DNA of 64,000 nt from Mesotaenium endlicherianum (Eukaryota; Streptophyta; Zygnematophyceae; Zygnematales; Mesotaeniaceae). Positions 11,345 to 33,438 of this stretch are shown one piece after another; positions within the stretch are counted from its first letter, which is position 1; each line of letters opens with the position of its first letter. Both the position numbers and the translations under genes were made by a program. The notes under the pieces are model-generated. The model was not told the DNA's origin and did not search any database. It saw only the letters and a list, made by a program, of their open reading frames with translations. The stretch covers positions 717,602 to 781,601 of the forward strand of contig WELA01003606.1 of assembly GCA_009602735.1 (NCBI GenBank). Direction: 5' to 3'.

Positions 11345-13990
11345 AGCAAGAGAGCGGGAAGCCCCAACAAAAGCAAGCAAGGGGCTGGCAGGTCGCCCCA
11401 CAAAACCAAGATGGGGGCTGGCAGGCAGCCCCACAAAACCAAGATGGGGGCTGGCAGCCAACCCCACAAAACCAAGCAAGGGGCTGGCAGCCCGCCCCCA
11501 CTAAAACCTTAAACAGCAAGCAAAGGCAATCTAGCCCGCCCCAACTAAAACCCTAAGACAGCAAGCAAGGGACTGGCAGCCAGCTCTGACAAAAGCAAGC
11601 AAGGGGCTGATAACCAGCTCCAACAAGACTCAAAAGCAAGCTCGGGGCTAACAGCCAGCCCCGACAAAACAAAGCAATGGCAGCTCGCCCCCACTAAAAC
11701 CCTAAACAGAAAGCAAAGGCAAGCCAGCCCGCCCCGACTAAAACCTAAGACGACAAGCAAGGGACTGGCAGCCAGCCCTAACAAAAGCAAGCAAGGGGCT
11801 GACAACCAGCCCCGACAAGACTCAACAGCAAGCTCGTGGCTAACAGCCAGCCCCACAAAATCAAGCAAGGGACTAGCACCTCGCCTTGACAAGAGCATGC
11901 AAGGGGCTGCTGCAGCAAAGCAGCAGCCAGCCCGCCCCGACCAGAGCATGGAAGGGACGGCTGCAGCACAGTAGACAGATTGCCCCGACCAAAGCAAGAG
12001 AAAAATACGCAGGGGAGGGAGACGCAGGGGAAGGGGGGGGGACCTGAAACACTTGTTAGAGATTGGCTGCGTGTGGATTGGCGCAAGGCCTGCCGACTCG
12101 CTCGTTTTGAACTTGGGCTGCTTCACACATAAGAGAAGGGACAATGTACACATATGTAAGATAGACAGCAGGGCGGCGCCCAGCCCCAACAGCAGCAAAT
12201 AAGGGGCTGGCATCCAGCCCCAATACAAGCAAGCAAGGGGCTGGCTGCCAGGCCCCACAGAAGAAAGCAAGGGGTTGGCAGCCAGCCCCGACAGCAGCAA
12301 ACAAGGGGCACGAGAGAGAGCGGGAAAGAGGAAGGAAGATTAAGGCACCTGTTCATGTGTGAATTTTGCTCACGCGTCAATGGGCACACATGGGGTAGGC
12401 ACAAGGGGAGTCTACTCGCTCCTTATTGTCTTGCCCTGCTTCACAAAAGACAAAAAAAGAGACAAAGGTGTAAAAAGATGCAACAGACAGCTAGCCCTAA
12501 TCTACAGGACACAAGCACGCAAGCACGAGGGAGAAAGCCCACAATAAGCAGAACAACAAATGCACAATGGGTGCACAAAACAGCAGCCAAGTTAGAAAAG
12601 GAAGGAAGCAAGAATAAACAATACAGGCACAGTTGCAGATAGAGCTGGTGCAAATGTGGACTAAAATCTCAAAATTGTAAGCATGGGGATGCCAACCAGC
12701 CCCGTCAAAACCGAGCATGGGGCTGGCAGCCCACCCCCACTAAAACCCTAAATTAGCAAGCAAGGGGCAGGCTGCCAGCCTCGACAGAAGGAAGCAAAGG
12801 GGCACAACAGCAGCCAGCCCCAATAAAAACCCTAACTTAACAAGCAAGAGGCTGGCAGCTCACCCCCACTAAAACCCTAAAATAGCAAGCAAGGGGCTGG
12901 CAGCCAGCCCCGACAAAAGCAAGCAAGGGGCACAACAACAGCCAGCCCCGACTAAAACCCTAAACCAGCAAACAAGGGGCTGGCAGCCCGCCCTAATTAA
13001 ACCTAAAACACCAAGCAAGGGGCTGGCAGCCAGCCCCGACACAGGCAAGCAAGGGGCTGGTTGCCAGCCTCGACACAGGCAAGCAAGGGGCTGGCAACCA
13101 GCCCCGTCACAGGCAAACAAGGGGCTAGTTGCCAGCCCCGACACAGGCAAGCAAGGGGCTGGCAGCCAGCCCCGACACAAGCAAGCAAGGGGCTGGTTGC
13201 CATCCCCCCAAAAACCAAGCAAGGGGCTGGCAGCCAGCCCTGACACAAGCAAGCAAGGGGCTGGCAGCCAGCCCCAACATAAGGAAGCAAGAGGCTGGTT
13301 GCAAGCCCCGACAAAAGCACGCAAGGGGCTGGCAGCCAGCCCCCCTAAGAGCAAGCAAGGGGCTTGTTTCCAGCCCCCCAAAAAGCAAGCAAGGGGCTGG
13401 CAACCAGCCCCAACACAAGGAAGCAAGGGGCTCGTTGCCAGCCCCGACACAAGGAAGCAAGGGGCTGGTTGCCAGCCCCAACAAAAACACGCAAGGGGCT
13501 GGCAGCCAGCCCCCCTAAGAGCAAGCAAGGGGCTGGTTGCCAGCCCCCCAAAAGCAAGCAAGGGACTGGCAGCCAGCCCCAATACAAGCAATGAAGGGGC
13601 TAGTTGCCAGCCCGACACAATGAAGCAAGGGGCTGGCAACCAGCCTCGACACAAGCAAGCAAGGGGTTGGCAACCAATCGCGACACAGGCAAGCAAGGGG
13701 CTGGCAGCCAGTCCCGACACAGGCAAACAAGGGGCTCGTTGAAAGCCCCGACACAAGCACGCAAGGGGCTGGTTGCCAGCCCCCCAAAAAGCAAGCAAGG
13801 GGCTGGCAGCCAGCCCCGACACAAGCAAGCAAGGGGCTGGTTGTCAGCCCCGACAAAAGCACCAAGGGGCTGGCAAGCCAGCCCCCCTAAGAGCAAGCAA
13901 GGGGCTGGCAGCCAGCCCTCACAGAAGAAAACAAGGGACTGGCAGCTAGCCCCAACAATAGCAAGCAAGGGTCTGGTCGCAAAGAGGGCA
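11345..13990. repeat. GC-rich palindromic minisatellite, about 34-bp unit
   Basis: Tandem units of about 34 bp consist of a spacer (AAGCAA) and a palindrome with 8-bp arms, GGGGCTGG and CCAGCCCC, around a three-base loop. Loops CAG, CAA and TTG dominate. The most regular block is about 13010-13900 (roughly 26 units). More degenerate blocks occur at about 11350-11930, 12170-12310 and 12690-13000. A variant unit ending in CCCCCCTAAGAG recurs at a five-unit spacing (near 13319 and 13489), hinting at higher-order amplification. Because 34 is not a multiple of three, several frames stay open for hundreds of codons on both strands. I regard these as non-coding. Confidence 0.9.
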
Positions 13991-15199
13991 AGAGGGGATG
14001 GACGCACCTGAGAGATGTTGGTGGTGAGGCGCGTGAGCGTGAAGACGGCGCCACCTTGTAGTACAAAACGGGCTTGAATCACGCCGTCCACTCCAGCTTC
14101 GGCCCGTCCGCTGCTGGCCTGGATGTGTTACAGCCTGAGGGGAGGGAGCAGCCGACAACAAAAGGGCAGCTTAGATCAACCTGTGAAAAAAGCAAATACA
14201 GCCCTTGGAGGCAAGGAGCAGCTACCGCTTGCAGACGAGCTGTGCCCATGCCTATGCCCTCCAGCCCCCCCCCCCCCCCCTACCTTCACATGCCCGCATA
14301 ATAAGAGGATGCAGGCTTGGTTGCTGCAAGAGCACACCTGAAAGTTGAAGTTCAATGGCAAGGCAGGGAGAACAATCGCTGTCGTAGCCTTAGAGCTTCT
14401 TCTAAACCCTTGAACATGCTGGAATAAGAAATTAAATAATAGCAGAACCGTTAGGCTTAGTAGCAGTAACACATGCTAGATATGTCCCCAAACACAATCT
14501 TTACATAATGTGGATTTGCTAAATACGAACCTAGCAGGCCATTGAAGAAGAACAGGTCTCTGGAGGAATCTGAATAAAGGAGGGACAGTGAGAGATGGGG
14601 GAACTTCTCGACCTTAAAATATAGCCGTCAATACCAGGTGCAACCAGTCTCAGCCTCGTGTGAGGTTCCCTAAATACACACGAAGAGACAATTTGAGACA
14701 TAGTAAGCACAACGTACGGGATCAACAACAGAGAGAGGACGTGAATGAATAACATGTAGCCACCTACTCCTGCAAGATACTGGTATCATACAAAATTCAA
14801 GGTTCCATGGAAGAAACCTTATTACAGTGTCCAAAGAGTTATGCAAGGAAGCAAGGTCCTAAATGCGAAAGTAAGAAAACTTACGATGAATTGCAGGTGC
14901 AAAATGCAAAGAAAGGCGCTAGAAGTCTCTTAAGTAGGCTCCGCAAAATTGGCCAAAAGGGTTGTAGCCTGTAAGATGTGCAGCAACTCAAGCAGATGCA
15001 CGTTCAAGAGTTGGAGGTGAAAATTGAAATGGCTGGTGGTCAAAATATTGGTGAAAAGTCAATTGTTCCACAAACCTGTCAAGATGCACTTGGTAGCTTG
15101 AATCCCGTCGATCGACGATGCATGCGAAGTCACGAGTGAAACAGAGCGTGCGGTGGCGGACGTGAAGGTGTCGAAACGTTGCTGGGCGGCGCGCACGAG
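13991..15199. other. hAT interior upstream of transposase, no gene seen
   Basis: This is the sequence between the minisatellite and the right terminus of the hAT element. It includes a long C tract near 14267-14280. It probably holds the promoter or leader of the minus-strand transposase, but no specific signal was identified. Confidence 0.4.
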
Positions 15200-15295
15200 T
15201 AAAAAGTTAATCGTACGCTTAGTACAAGCGTACCGACGCAGTACGCTTATTTGAGCGTACGAAGGTTGGCCAATACGGCATACGGCGTAACCTTG
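15200..15295. repeat. hAT right terminal inverted repeat and subterminal motifs
   Basis: The end reads TACGGCGTAACCTTG on the plus strand, the inverse of the left terminus with one mismatch. Inside it lie several copies of GTACGCTTA and its complement, mirroring the left side. Confidence 0.7.
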
Positions 15296-17464
15296 TAACG
15301 GTTCTCAATGTTAATGCATTTAACAATATATTATGGAGCACAATCAGAGCTACAGGCTTCCTCCGACAGGCTTCCTCCTTTTTGTTAGTTTCAATCTCAA
15401 CTTTAGTTTTAGGCTCAGTTTAAGTCAAAGGTTTGCGACATAAAATGGCGCAAACCGAAGTTTGACAAGTGTGAAAAGTGTCGGTTTCAAACGCGTTTGG
15501 TCGTCGCTTTCGCTTGACACACCTAAACCCTCTTAAGCGTCCTTCTGCAATGCACCATTCATCGCAGCAGGACGTAAGTTGCTACACTTACCCACCCATC
15601 CACCTCGCTAACCCCAGCACTTGGAGTTGCAAAAAGTTGTTTTTTGTTGGGCATGAAACTTAATGCTTGGTAACGGCCAACAGTAGCAGCCATGTGCTTT
15701 ATTATGTCTTGTTCTGTTGTTTGGTACTTCGATACCAATTGGCAATAACTTGCAGAGAAGATCCGGCCACCAACTCCAACGCAACAATAACATCATCTTG
15801 GCGTGGTTGTTGTTTATTAGTTTTTTAACAGAGTGTTGCAGAGTTAGGTCAATATAAACATTAGCTACATAGTAGCAAATAGAAGTCAAATAGTAAGTCA
15901 TATCTAGATTTAGAGACGATTGGAAATGACAACATTATGCGCAATTGTAGCATACTACTACTCCTCCTACTTGCATACTACTACTCCAACTATTCTTTCT
16001 ATAATCACCTTCTTATTTTCAAAATCAGGCAATTTGAACACAAATTGTCAAATCTAAGTTGAAGTCTAGTAGAAAAAAGTTTTTTCCTTCAAAGTAAGGG
16101 GTTTGCGGCAGTTTGCAGGTTGTAACTTGTACCTACTATATAGTTGACGAGGGTGACAATCTACACGGATGCCACAGTACGGCATTCAGACTTTGCAATG
16201 TGAGGGGCCTCGGCTTCCTTCATGTTTCTTGTCGGTAATCTATGAGATTATGACTGGTCACTGACAAGTGACCACTAGCAATGATTGCGGCTCTGGCCCC
16301 TAGCCATAGGGCCCGTACCCTATTGGTAAGCAAACATCCAAAATTTAATGACAGGATTTCCTTAGCATCCAAATCAATAATTTCCGGGTTTTCTGTGACA
16401 TCCGCTTTCAACAAACTGGATTTTATTTGTCATCCTTTTTGATTTGATCGGGTTCTTTAACATCCAAAATCACAAATAACACCCAAAATGTTATGAATCC
16501 AGGGGTCTGCTCAAAGGTCGCGGGCTTTGTCACGACTTGAAGTGGTAGGTAGGACCTATCTGGGATAAGTCAATGAGCCTATTATCGGAGCATAATTCAT
16601 TCCTTTAGCCGTTCGCTCCAGTTCGCTCCTACAGTCGCACTCATAATGATTGGTAAATCTTAAAAAAGGTGCCGGCTAGCGCAGAAAGGGAGCCAGATAT
16701 GATAATATTTTCACGTACCTGGGTAGCCATACAAGTTCCGGACAAGGTACCATTCGGGTTCATCCCCAAGACATAGCCTCGTGTCCCACAAAATCGCCAT
16801 CATTTCTTTGACCGCCCGCCTTCGACGCCTATACGCTTGTAGAGTCTCCTGCTTTTTTTTGCATGCGTTGCAATACATCTAAATGGATGGATATTGCGCC
16901 GCTATAACACGCTCAAAGGACGGGGTGGTCATGATCATGATTTTGGGCACGGAAATCGGCCTACTGGTTAGCACTGTTACTGACTTTTGGGCTTCCCGTG
17001 CAACACCGCCCAGAAAGTCCATGGAAAAATTCAGCAATTTTCAACAGGTCACGACAATCTCAATTGGTCAGAGTGCATTGGCCGGCCTGTACTCGTGCTT
17101 GCGCGTTGTGGCGCGTTGTCTTGTCAACGCTGCCACAGCGAAAGCGGACGCCTTGTAGCTGGAGATTGTAATGATTAGCAATGTGAGTTTGTTACGTCGA
17201 AGAGATGTGTAAATATGAGGATACTTAGGACAAGTAATATTGGAATTCGAAACTCTGCAATACTAGAAGTAGTTGGAAGTTGTTCACAGCGAGTCTCTCC
17301 AGGCGAATGTTTTTCAATTGAGCGTCGTTTCTAAACGTGAAGTTTGTGGATACCAATGACTAGGTGAAGATGCCTCGTTTACAGAGCATTGGTAGCGTAT
17401 CATGATCTTATGCGCCCAATGAAACACTTTCCAACATCGCCAGCAGATCATTGTGTAGTTCACA
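15296..17464. other. Unassigned region upstream of the protease gene
   Basis: No complete gene is recognised. The phrase ACATCCAAAATTTAAT occurs near 16335 and also near 7266, on the other side of the hAT element, suggesting a small dispersed repeat. A coding relic is listed separately. The last 200 bases before 17465 should contain the promoter of the downstream gene, but no clear TATA box is visible. Confidence 0.4.
16715..17160 (-). pseudogene. Unidentified coding relic
   Basis: The minus strand has protein-like sequence in one frame, including phrases such as FHGLSGRCCTGSP, QAYRRRRRAVKEMMAILWD and DEPEWYLVRNLYGYPG, interrupted by stops. Composition and phrase quality look like former coding sequence rather than chance. 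I do not recognise the family. It could be a mobile-element protein or a decayed host exon. Confidence 0.3.
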
Positions 17465-28542
<11,078 letters not shown>

Positions 28543-29880
28543 TGGAAGGTTTTTCTGAAGGAAGTTTCTTAGGCAAATATTATGGTTCGAGGTTGTCCGA
28601 GCTGAACTTTCAAAGCATCGGTCTGTCACTGCTTGTCTTGAAGCCACTGTGGTGTTAGATTTTTTCGGTCAAAAGTACTGCTAAAATGCTTTCGCTTTGA
28701 GGTGGTCATTGATTTCAGGAAGTAGATTACACTTTATATTTACCACGCCTTCACTATTCAATCATTCTAGTTATTACTTTCGCAAGCGGTATATAGTATC
28801 ATATCCTCACTAGTTCTGAAATGTCCGTCTTTGGCGTTGCAAGATCGTGGTTGTTGGCTATAGAGTTAGAGTTAGCAAGACTTACAATGTAGAACTGACC
28901 ATGTCTGTGTGTGTTACCATCGCTTATGGAGAATAGTGCTATTTCTAACATTCTAATTTGGAGTACATTTGACTATGGATGCCCACGTTTGAAGTGGTAG
29001 AGTTAGCTTGGATGTGCAGTGATAGGAGCATAGGACCAGGAGAGTAGAGCCGGTACGAACTAGGAGGCGCACCTACTGGTCCAGGAGGAGCCACCCATCG
29101 ACGGGGAGTGGAGCAGGGGAGCATTGGAATAGCGTTTGGTGGGTGCAAAGGGGCAATCAATCAGTGGGGAGGGAAGGCTGTGAGAACAGGAATTGGATTG
29201 TTGCAGGCCTCAGGCCTCAGAATATTTTGCAGGAAGTTGGCCGCCTTTGGAGCAGCTTGGATGGCATGGTCGAGCCGAGCAAAGGTGTTATTGCACTGGC
29301 ATAGTTGGGCCAAGCAAAGGAATGTGTTATTGGACTGAGCAGTATTGGGATTGACCACAGGCGGATGACCAACGGGGACTGGCCTCCACACCAAGTGGCA
29401 AGCTGGTTTTAAGGTTGGGAAACTAAAGTAGAATCAGAAGTAGAGATGGAAGCGAATCGATTTTTGACGATCACATTGAATGAGCATTGATAGCGTACAT
29501 CAAGATGCATAAATTTGAGTACCCAAAAGAGCCTTCCAATTCTTTGTTCACTGCATGCTTTAAGTATCATAAAACCCGACTATTAAAATTTGCCCTATTG
29601 AATTGTAACATGAAAAGCAAAAAAGCAACAACCGCACCCAGTTTTGCATTCATCTTACTCAACTAGCATATATTGCCAGCATAAATTGTTTTCATGCGGA
29701 AATTATTGCTCTTTTTCAACACATCATGGATGTGAAATGCAATTTATATTTCTGATTTAAAAATAGCTTCTTTCTGGTACAAACAATTTCTGCTAGTCAT
29801 AACCCCATCAGATGTCCCTTAAGTGGAAGAGATGTGCACAACTTTTCGTGCGTGCCCTAGATATACACAAGCACCCAGTG
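28543..29880. other. Region downstream of the protease gene, no gene seen
   Basis: It begins with the 3' untranslated region of the protease gene. About 28980-29400 has a Pro/Asn-rich open frame on the minus strand (phrases LDHAIQAAPKAANFLQNILR) that may be a worn mobile-element fragment, but I cannot assign it. The rest is AT-rich without features. Confidence 0.35.
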
Positions 29881-29889
29881 ACCGTATTC

Positions 29890-30110
29890 CAATGGAGTGG
29901 ACATGTGGCGCTTTTAAGTTGAGCCCATCTGGTGGGCCCATTGTACGAAATCAACACAAAAAAAGGACTGAACACTTAAACCTCCTCAGCTCTGAAGTAG
30001 CTTTGTTCAAAACATCTTCGGTGCTTTGAAGTAGAGCCCATCTGGTCGCCTCATTGTGCGGAATTAACACAAATAAAGAAACACCCAAACTTGCCTGGCT
30101 CCGTTGGCCT
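29890..30110. repeat. Diverged direct repeat, two copies
   Basis: GAGCCCATCTGGT followed by a CATTGT and an AACACAAA segment occurs near 29920 and again near 30031, about 110 bp apart. Function is unknown. Confidence 0.55.
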
Positions 30111-30960
30111 CCTGCACTCCATTGGTGCACGCTCTCGCCCGCCACATACCCTAAGCCTAATAAATTTCCTGCTGACGCTGGGCCCCAAAGCATGGCTGCT
30201 CTTGTGGGCCTCGTGCGCTACATTGGTGAGGCCTCTCGGTTACCATAAACCTGAAGCCTAGCAAAACCCGTCCCAGCACTAAACCTCGAATGCCGAAACT
30301 TGGCGGCTCCGTCGGCCTCCTGCCCTCAATCAGTGCGCGCTCTTGCCCGCTATCAACCGTAACCCTCATATCCATCCCAACGCCGGACCCCACAACACGG
30401 CGGCTTTCGTCAGCCTCCCGTGATCCGTCTGTACGCGCTCTCGCTCGCCCCACACTCGCCACAAAGCCTAGCCCCACCAAGCTTGACCCGGACTCCAAAC
30501 TCAAACCTAGACTCGATCCTCGCCCCATATCTGACCATAAGTATGAAACTCCAAACTGATGCTTGATAGCGATAATTGAGAATCTCGACTAGCTCGGCGG
30601 GCCTCCTGCGCTCCATTGCCGGTAAGCGTTCTGGCTTGCCCCAAAGCCCTCGTGAATCCTTTGCCCATCTCAGGGCCTGTGCCAAGCCCTAAACCCTTGG
30701 CTCTTCCACCGTCAGCGTCCTGCGCTACACCGAAAGCATCCTTGCTCGCGCCGACGCCCCCCACAAACTCAGTCAATCTCCTCGTCAAAACCATCAGTGA
30801 CATTCTTCCCGCGAAAGCCGTAACCTCTATGGGCGCCACCTCAAACCTGGAGCTGGATCCCAAGGCGTCAAGCCCTAATTGGGCAGAAACTCTATGTAGC
30901 AACCCCAACTTCTTAAACCCTAAGGACAAGAACAAGCGCTAAGCCCAAAGTCGTCTGGCC
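30100..30960. repeat. Degenerate tandem repeat, about 100-bp period
   Basis: A theme of CCTCCTGC or CTCGTGCGCT, followed by a CATTG-type segment, a GCTCT-CGCC segment and then a CCCTAA-like phrase, recurs near 30109, 30206, 30314, 30410, 30605 and 30717. Units are strongly diverged and C-rich on the plus strand. I see no gene here despite open frames on both strands. Confidence 0.45.
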
Positions 30961-31320
30961 CGGAATGTCACCACCCGGACTCGCCCTCCTGCTTCCGCCC
31001 CCTTAACCTCAGAGTCCGATCATGAGAAAGATCCAAGTCCCAACTCAAAGCCTAGGCCTGAGCAGGAATCCCTGCCTGAGCCACCTCAAGCACTGAGCCT
31101 CGTCACTTCTTCGCCCCTCCCCCCCCCCATCTTAACCACCCCCTGCCCTAGCTCCATGTAACAAGCTCAAGCGCTAATCCTATCAGAGCCCCATCAAGCT
31201 AGAAAGCGTTCCTGAAAGCCCCCCCCTTTTCCTCTTGCCCTGTGCTGAGGTCAGACCCTAACTCGATCACTGTGCTGGGCCTGGGCGCTCTATAGGACAC
31301 CCTAGATCTCTCTTCCCCCC

Positions 31321-31530
31321 NNNNNNNNNNNNNNNNNNNNNNNNNNNNNNNNNNNNNNNNNNNNNNNNNNNNNNNNNNNNNNNNNNNNNNNNNNNNNNNN
31401 NNNNNNNNNNNNNNNNNNNNNNNNNNNNNNNNNNNNNNNNNNNNNNNNNNNNNNNNNNNNNNNNNNNNNNNNNNNNNNNNNNNNNNNNNNNNNNNNNNNN
31501 NNNNNNNNNNNNNNNNNNNNNNNNNNNNNN
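31321..31530. other. Assembly gap
   Basis: 210 Ns follow a C tract, and C tracts recur just after. It lies within the apparent 5' part or intron of the antiporter-like gene, so upstream exons could be hidden here. Confidence 0.95.
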
Positions 31531-31544
31531 CCTTCTTATCCCCC

Positions 31545-31790
31545 CCCACGCGCAGACTCTTGCGAGGTGCTGTGTCCTGTGATCTTTAAACCCTAGCCCC
31601 TGCACGCTCACGCATTCCCTCCTACCCCCCCCCCTCCCCCTGTCGCGGGCGCGCAGGCTCTGTCGAGGTGCTGTCTCCTGCAATTCCCAGACCCTAAGTC
31701 TTATATGCGTTCCCCCATCTCCTCCCCCCCACCCGGCGTGCGCACGTGCAGGCTCCGGCGAGGTGTTGTCGGTGTTCTGCAACAGCATCG
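31545..31790 (+). repeat. Triplicated splice-acceptor/exon-start segment
   Basis: Three tandem copies, about 95-101 bp apart, carry a GCAG acceptor followed by a CTC-GCGAGGTGCTGT-like exon start: acceptors end near 31555, 31656 and 31751. Only the third leads into the open antiporter exon. A possible further copy lies before the gap near 31296 (ACCCTAG then a C tract). Confidence 0.6.
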
Positions 31791-33438
31791 CCTTCAGCAG
31801 CAGCGAGCCGACGGCGGAGGAGTCCAATTACGACGCCATCAACGGAATTGAGCTCATTGTAACCATCACCTACTTCATGTACTTGGGCGCCATCCTGCCG
31901 ACGACCGCCTGGCAGGAGATCGGCATCCTGCGCCTGCTGCTCTTCAGCGTCGAAGTCATTTTCCTGCGGCGCCTGCCCGTGCTCATTTGGTGCGTGCCCT
32001 GGGTGGGCCCTCCTGAAGCAGCAGCCTGGGGGGGGCCGTTGCCATGTACACGCAAGTGAGAGGCTACCGGCTCCGGCTCTGGCTTGAGAAGGCAGGCGGG
32101 GGGGTGCATGCGCCTGCGCTGCTGCTCGCAGGTGCATGCACCCTTCCTGCCTTGCACCTGCCCTGCCCCTGCACGTGCCCTGTTCTTCCCAGCTGCGTGC
32201 TGCCTCCTTAGGACGTGGGTGCTTGCGTGCCTCTGTTGCAGCAAGTCTTGCCTGAGGGTAGATAAAGGAGGGGGGGAGGGGGGAAATAGGGACCCCAAAG
32301 TAGCCTGTCTGAGCTGGGCTGCTGCACTCGTTGGAGTACTCTCCCCGCGCGAGCACGGATTGTCCTTCGCAGCCCACAGTGCATTTCTTTGCCTGCCCCA
32401 GCTACTGCTTCCATGTGTAGTCAATCACTCACTGGCACCTCTCTCGTGCATACGTGCTACGTGCTTGCATACATGCCTGCTGATTGTGTGCGTGCGTGCT
32501 TGCATGCATGTCTGCCTGTGCATGCGTGTGTGCTTGTGCGTGCCTGTGCCTGTGCCTGTGCGAGTGCCTGCGCGTGCGCGTGCACATGCCTGTGCGTGCA
32601 GGCGGCGTTTGCGGGGTTCTACGGGCCCATCGGCGTGGGCGCCATCTTCTACGCGGCGCTGGCGCACGAGCTCAGTGAGGACGAGCTCACGTGAAATGTC
32701 ATCTCCTTTGTGGTGCTCGCCTCCGTGCTCATCTACGGCCTCTCCGCGGCGCTCGTCTTCAAGCTCGCGTACATCTTGTCGCTCCCGCCGGGCGGCCGCG
32801 CGCGCGGCGCGAGCGAGAGCCTCGCGGCGGTGGGGCTGGCGCTCGGGCTGGGGTTCAACGGGCGCGAGCTGAACTACACCTTGAGCAACGGGGAGGTGAA
32901 GGTCACCGTGGACTCCACGGCGAGCGCAGATGCCCAGTCCCCAAACGGAAAGAGGACATCCGTGGAGCCCTGCGCTGCACTTGCGCAGGCGCCTATGCCT
33001 GCGGTGGCAGCGGCAGCAGCGGCAGGAGCGGCAGAGGCAGCCGCAGCGGCGGGACGGGCGGGACACAGGGAGGTGGGAGCAAGATCAGCTCGAGGGGGCA
33101 AGGGAGGAGGGGGATGGGGAGCGAGAGGAGCGCAGAAAAGCTCAAGGCCCGAGAATGGCGTGAAAGGGGGCGACAGCTGGCGGGCCAAGGGCACAGCGGG
33201 AGGAGACTCGGCGTCGGATGAGAAGGACAAGGAGAGAGCGCAGGTGCTGGAAAAGCGCGAGGGCGAAGTGGAGGGGGAGCGAGAGGAGGCTAGGGAGGAG
33301 ACAGTGAGGGGGGGGGCGGGTCTCAGCTTCCGAGACTCCTCGTCAACTTCTTTCTCCCGGTGGTCGTCCAAGAGCACGGAGGCAGCAAGCGTGCAGCGGC
33401 TGAGCAGCAGCGGGGACCAATCGGACGCTGACGCCTAG
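31752..33438 (+). pseudogene. Na+/H+ antiporter-like gene, C-terminal part only
   Basis: The exon at 31752-31989 encodes membrane helices (IELIVTITYFMYLGAIL, LRLLLFSVEVIFL, then RRLPVLIW). The exon from about 32602 encodes AFAGFYGPIGVGAIFY, a hallmark of NHA1/SOD2-like CPA1 cation/proton antiporters, then ISFVVLASVLIYGLSAALVF and a long hydrophilic Ala/Gly/Ser/Glu-rich tail to the stop at 33436-33438. An in-frame TGA at 32692-32694 interrupts a conserved part between two helices. The phases of the two exons do not match directly, so a small exon is missing or undetected. The N-terminal helices are absent or in the gap. Either a 5'-truncated pseudogene or a gene with an assembly error. Confidence 0.65.

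Larger units (their letters stand above)
7716..15295 (-). mobile_element. hAT-superfamily DNA transposon, 7.6 kb
   Basis: The element is bounded by terminal inverted repeats of about 15 bp: CAGGGTTACGCCGTA at the left end, and the reverse complement of CAAGGTTACGCCGTA at the right end (one mismatch). Both ends carry many subterminal copies of a TACGCTT-type motif, a known hAT trait. It encodes a minus-strand transposase with BED finger, catalytic residues and hAT C-terminal domain. An obvious 8-bp target duplication is not visible: TATTTAAG flanks the left and TAACGGTT the right. About a third of the element is a GC-rich palindromic minisatellite. The transposase is damaged, so this copy is probably not autonomous now. 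Confidence 0.8.

Noticed and set aside
11500-12970. CCCTAAA words suggesting telomeric repeats
   Set aside because: They occur singly inside minisatellite units (ACTAAAACCCTAAA) and never as a tandem telomere array.
12869-13828. Long repetitive open frames on both strands with GLAASPLLAC-like or KQGAGSQP-like repeats
   Set aside because: They are a by-product of a 34-bp tandem repeat without stop codons in several frames. Equally long frames exist on both strands, with no start or splice context.
11345-13990. Palindromic repeats resembling a CRISPR array
   Set aside because: Repeats are directly adjacent with 15-bp similar spacers, not unique spacers. The context is a eukaryotic transposon and no cas genes are present.
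32692-32694. In-frame TGA as a selenocysteine codon
   Set aside because: The antiporter family is not known to use selenocysteine, no SECIS-like structure was noticed, and a truncated pseudogene or base error is simpler.
32425-33066. Minus-strand 213-codon frame opposite the antiporter exons
   Set aside because: It is the antisense shadow of GC-rich coding sequence, with low-complexity Arg/His composition.
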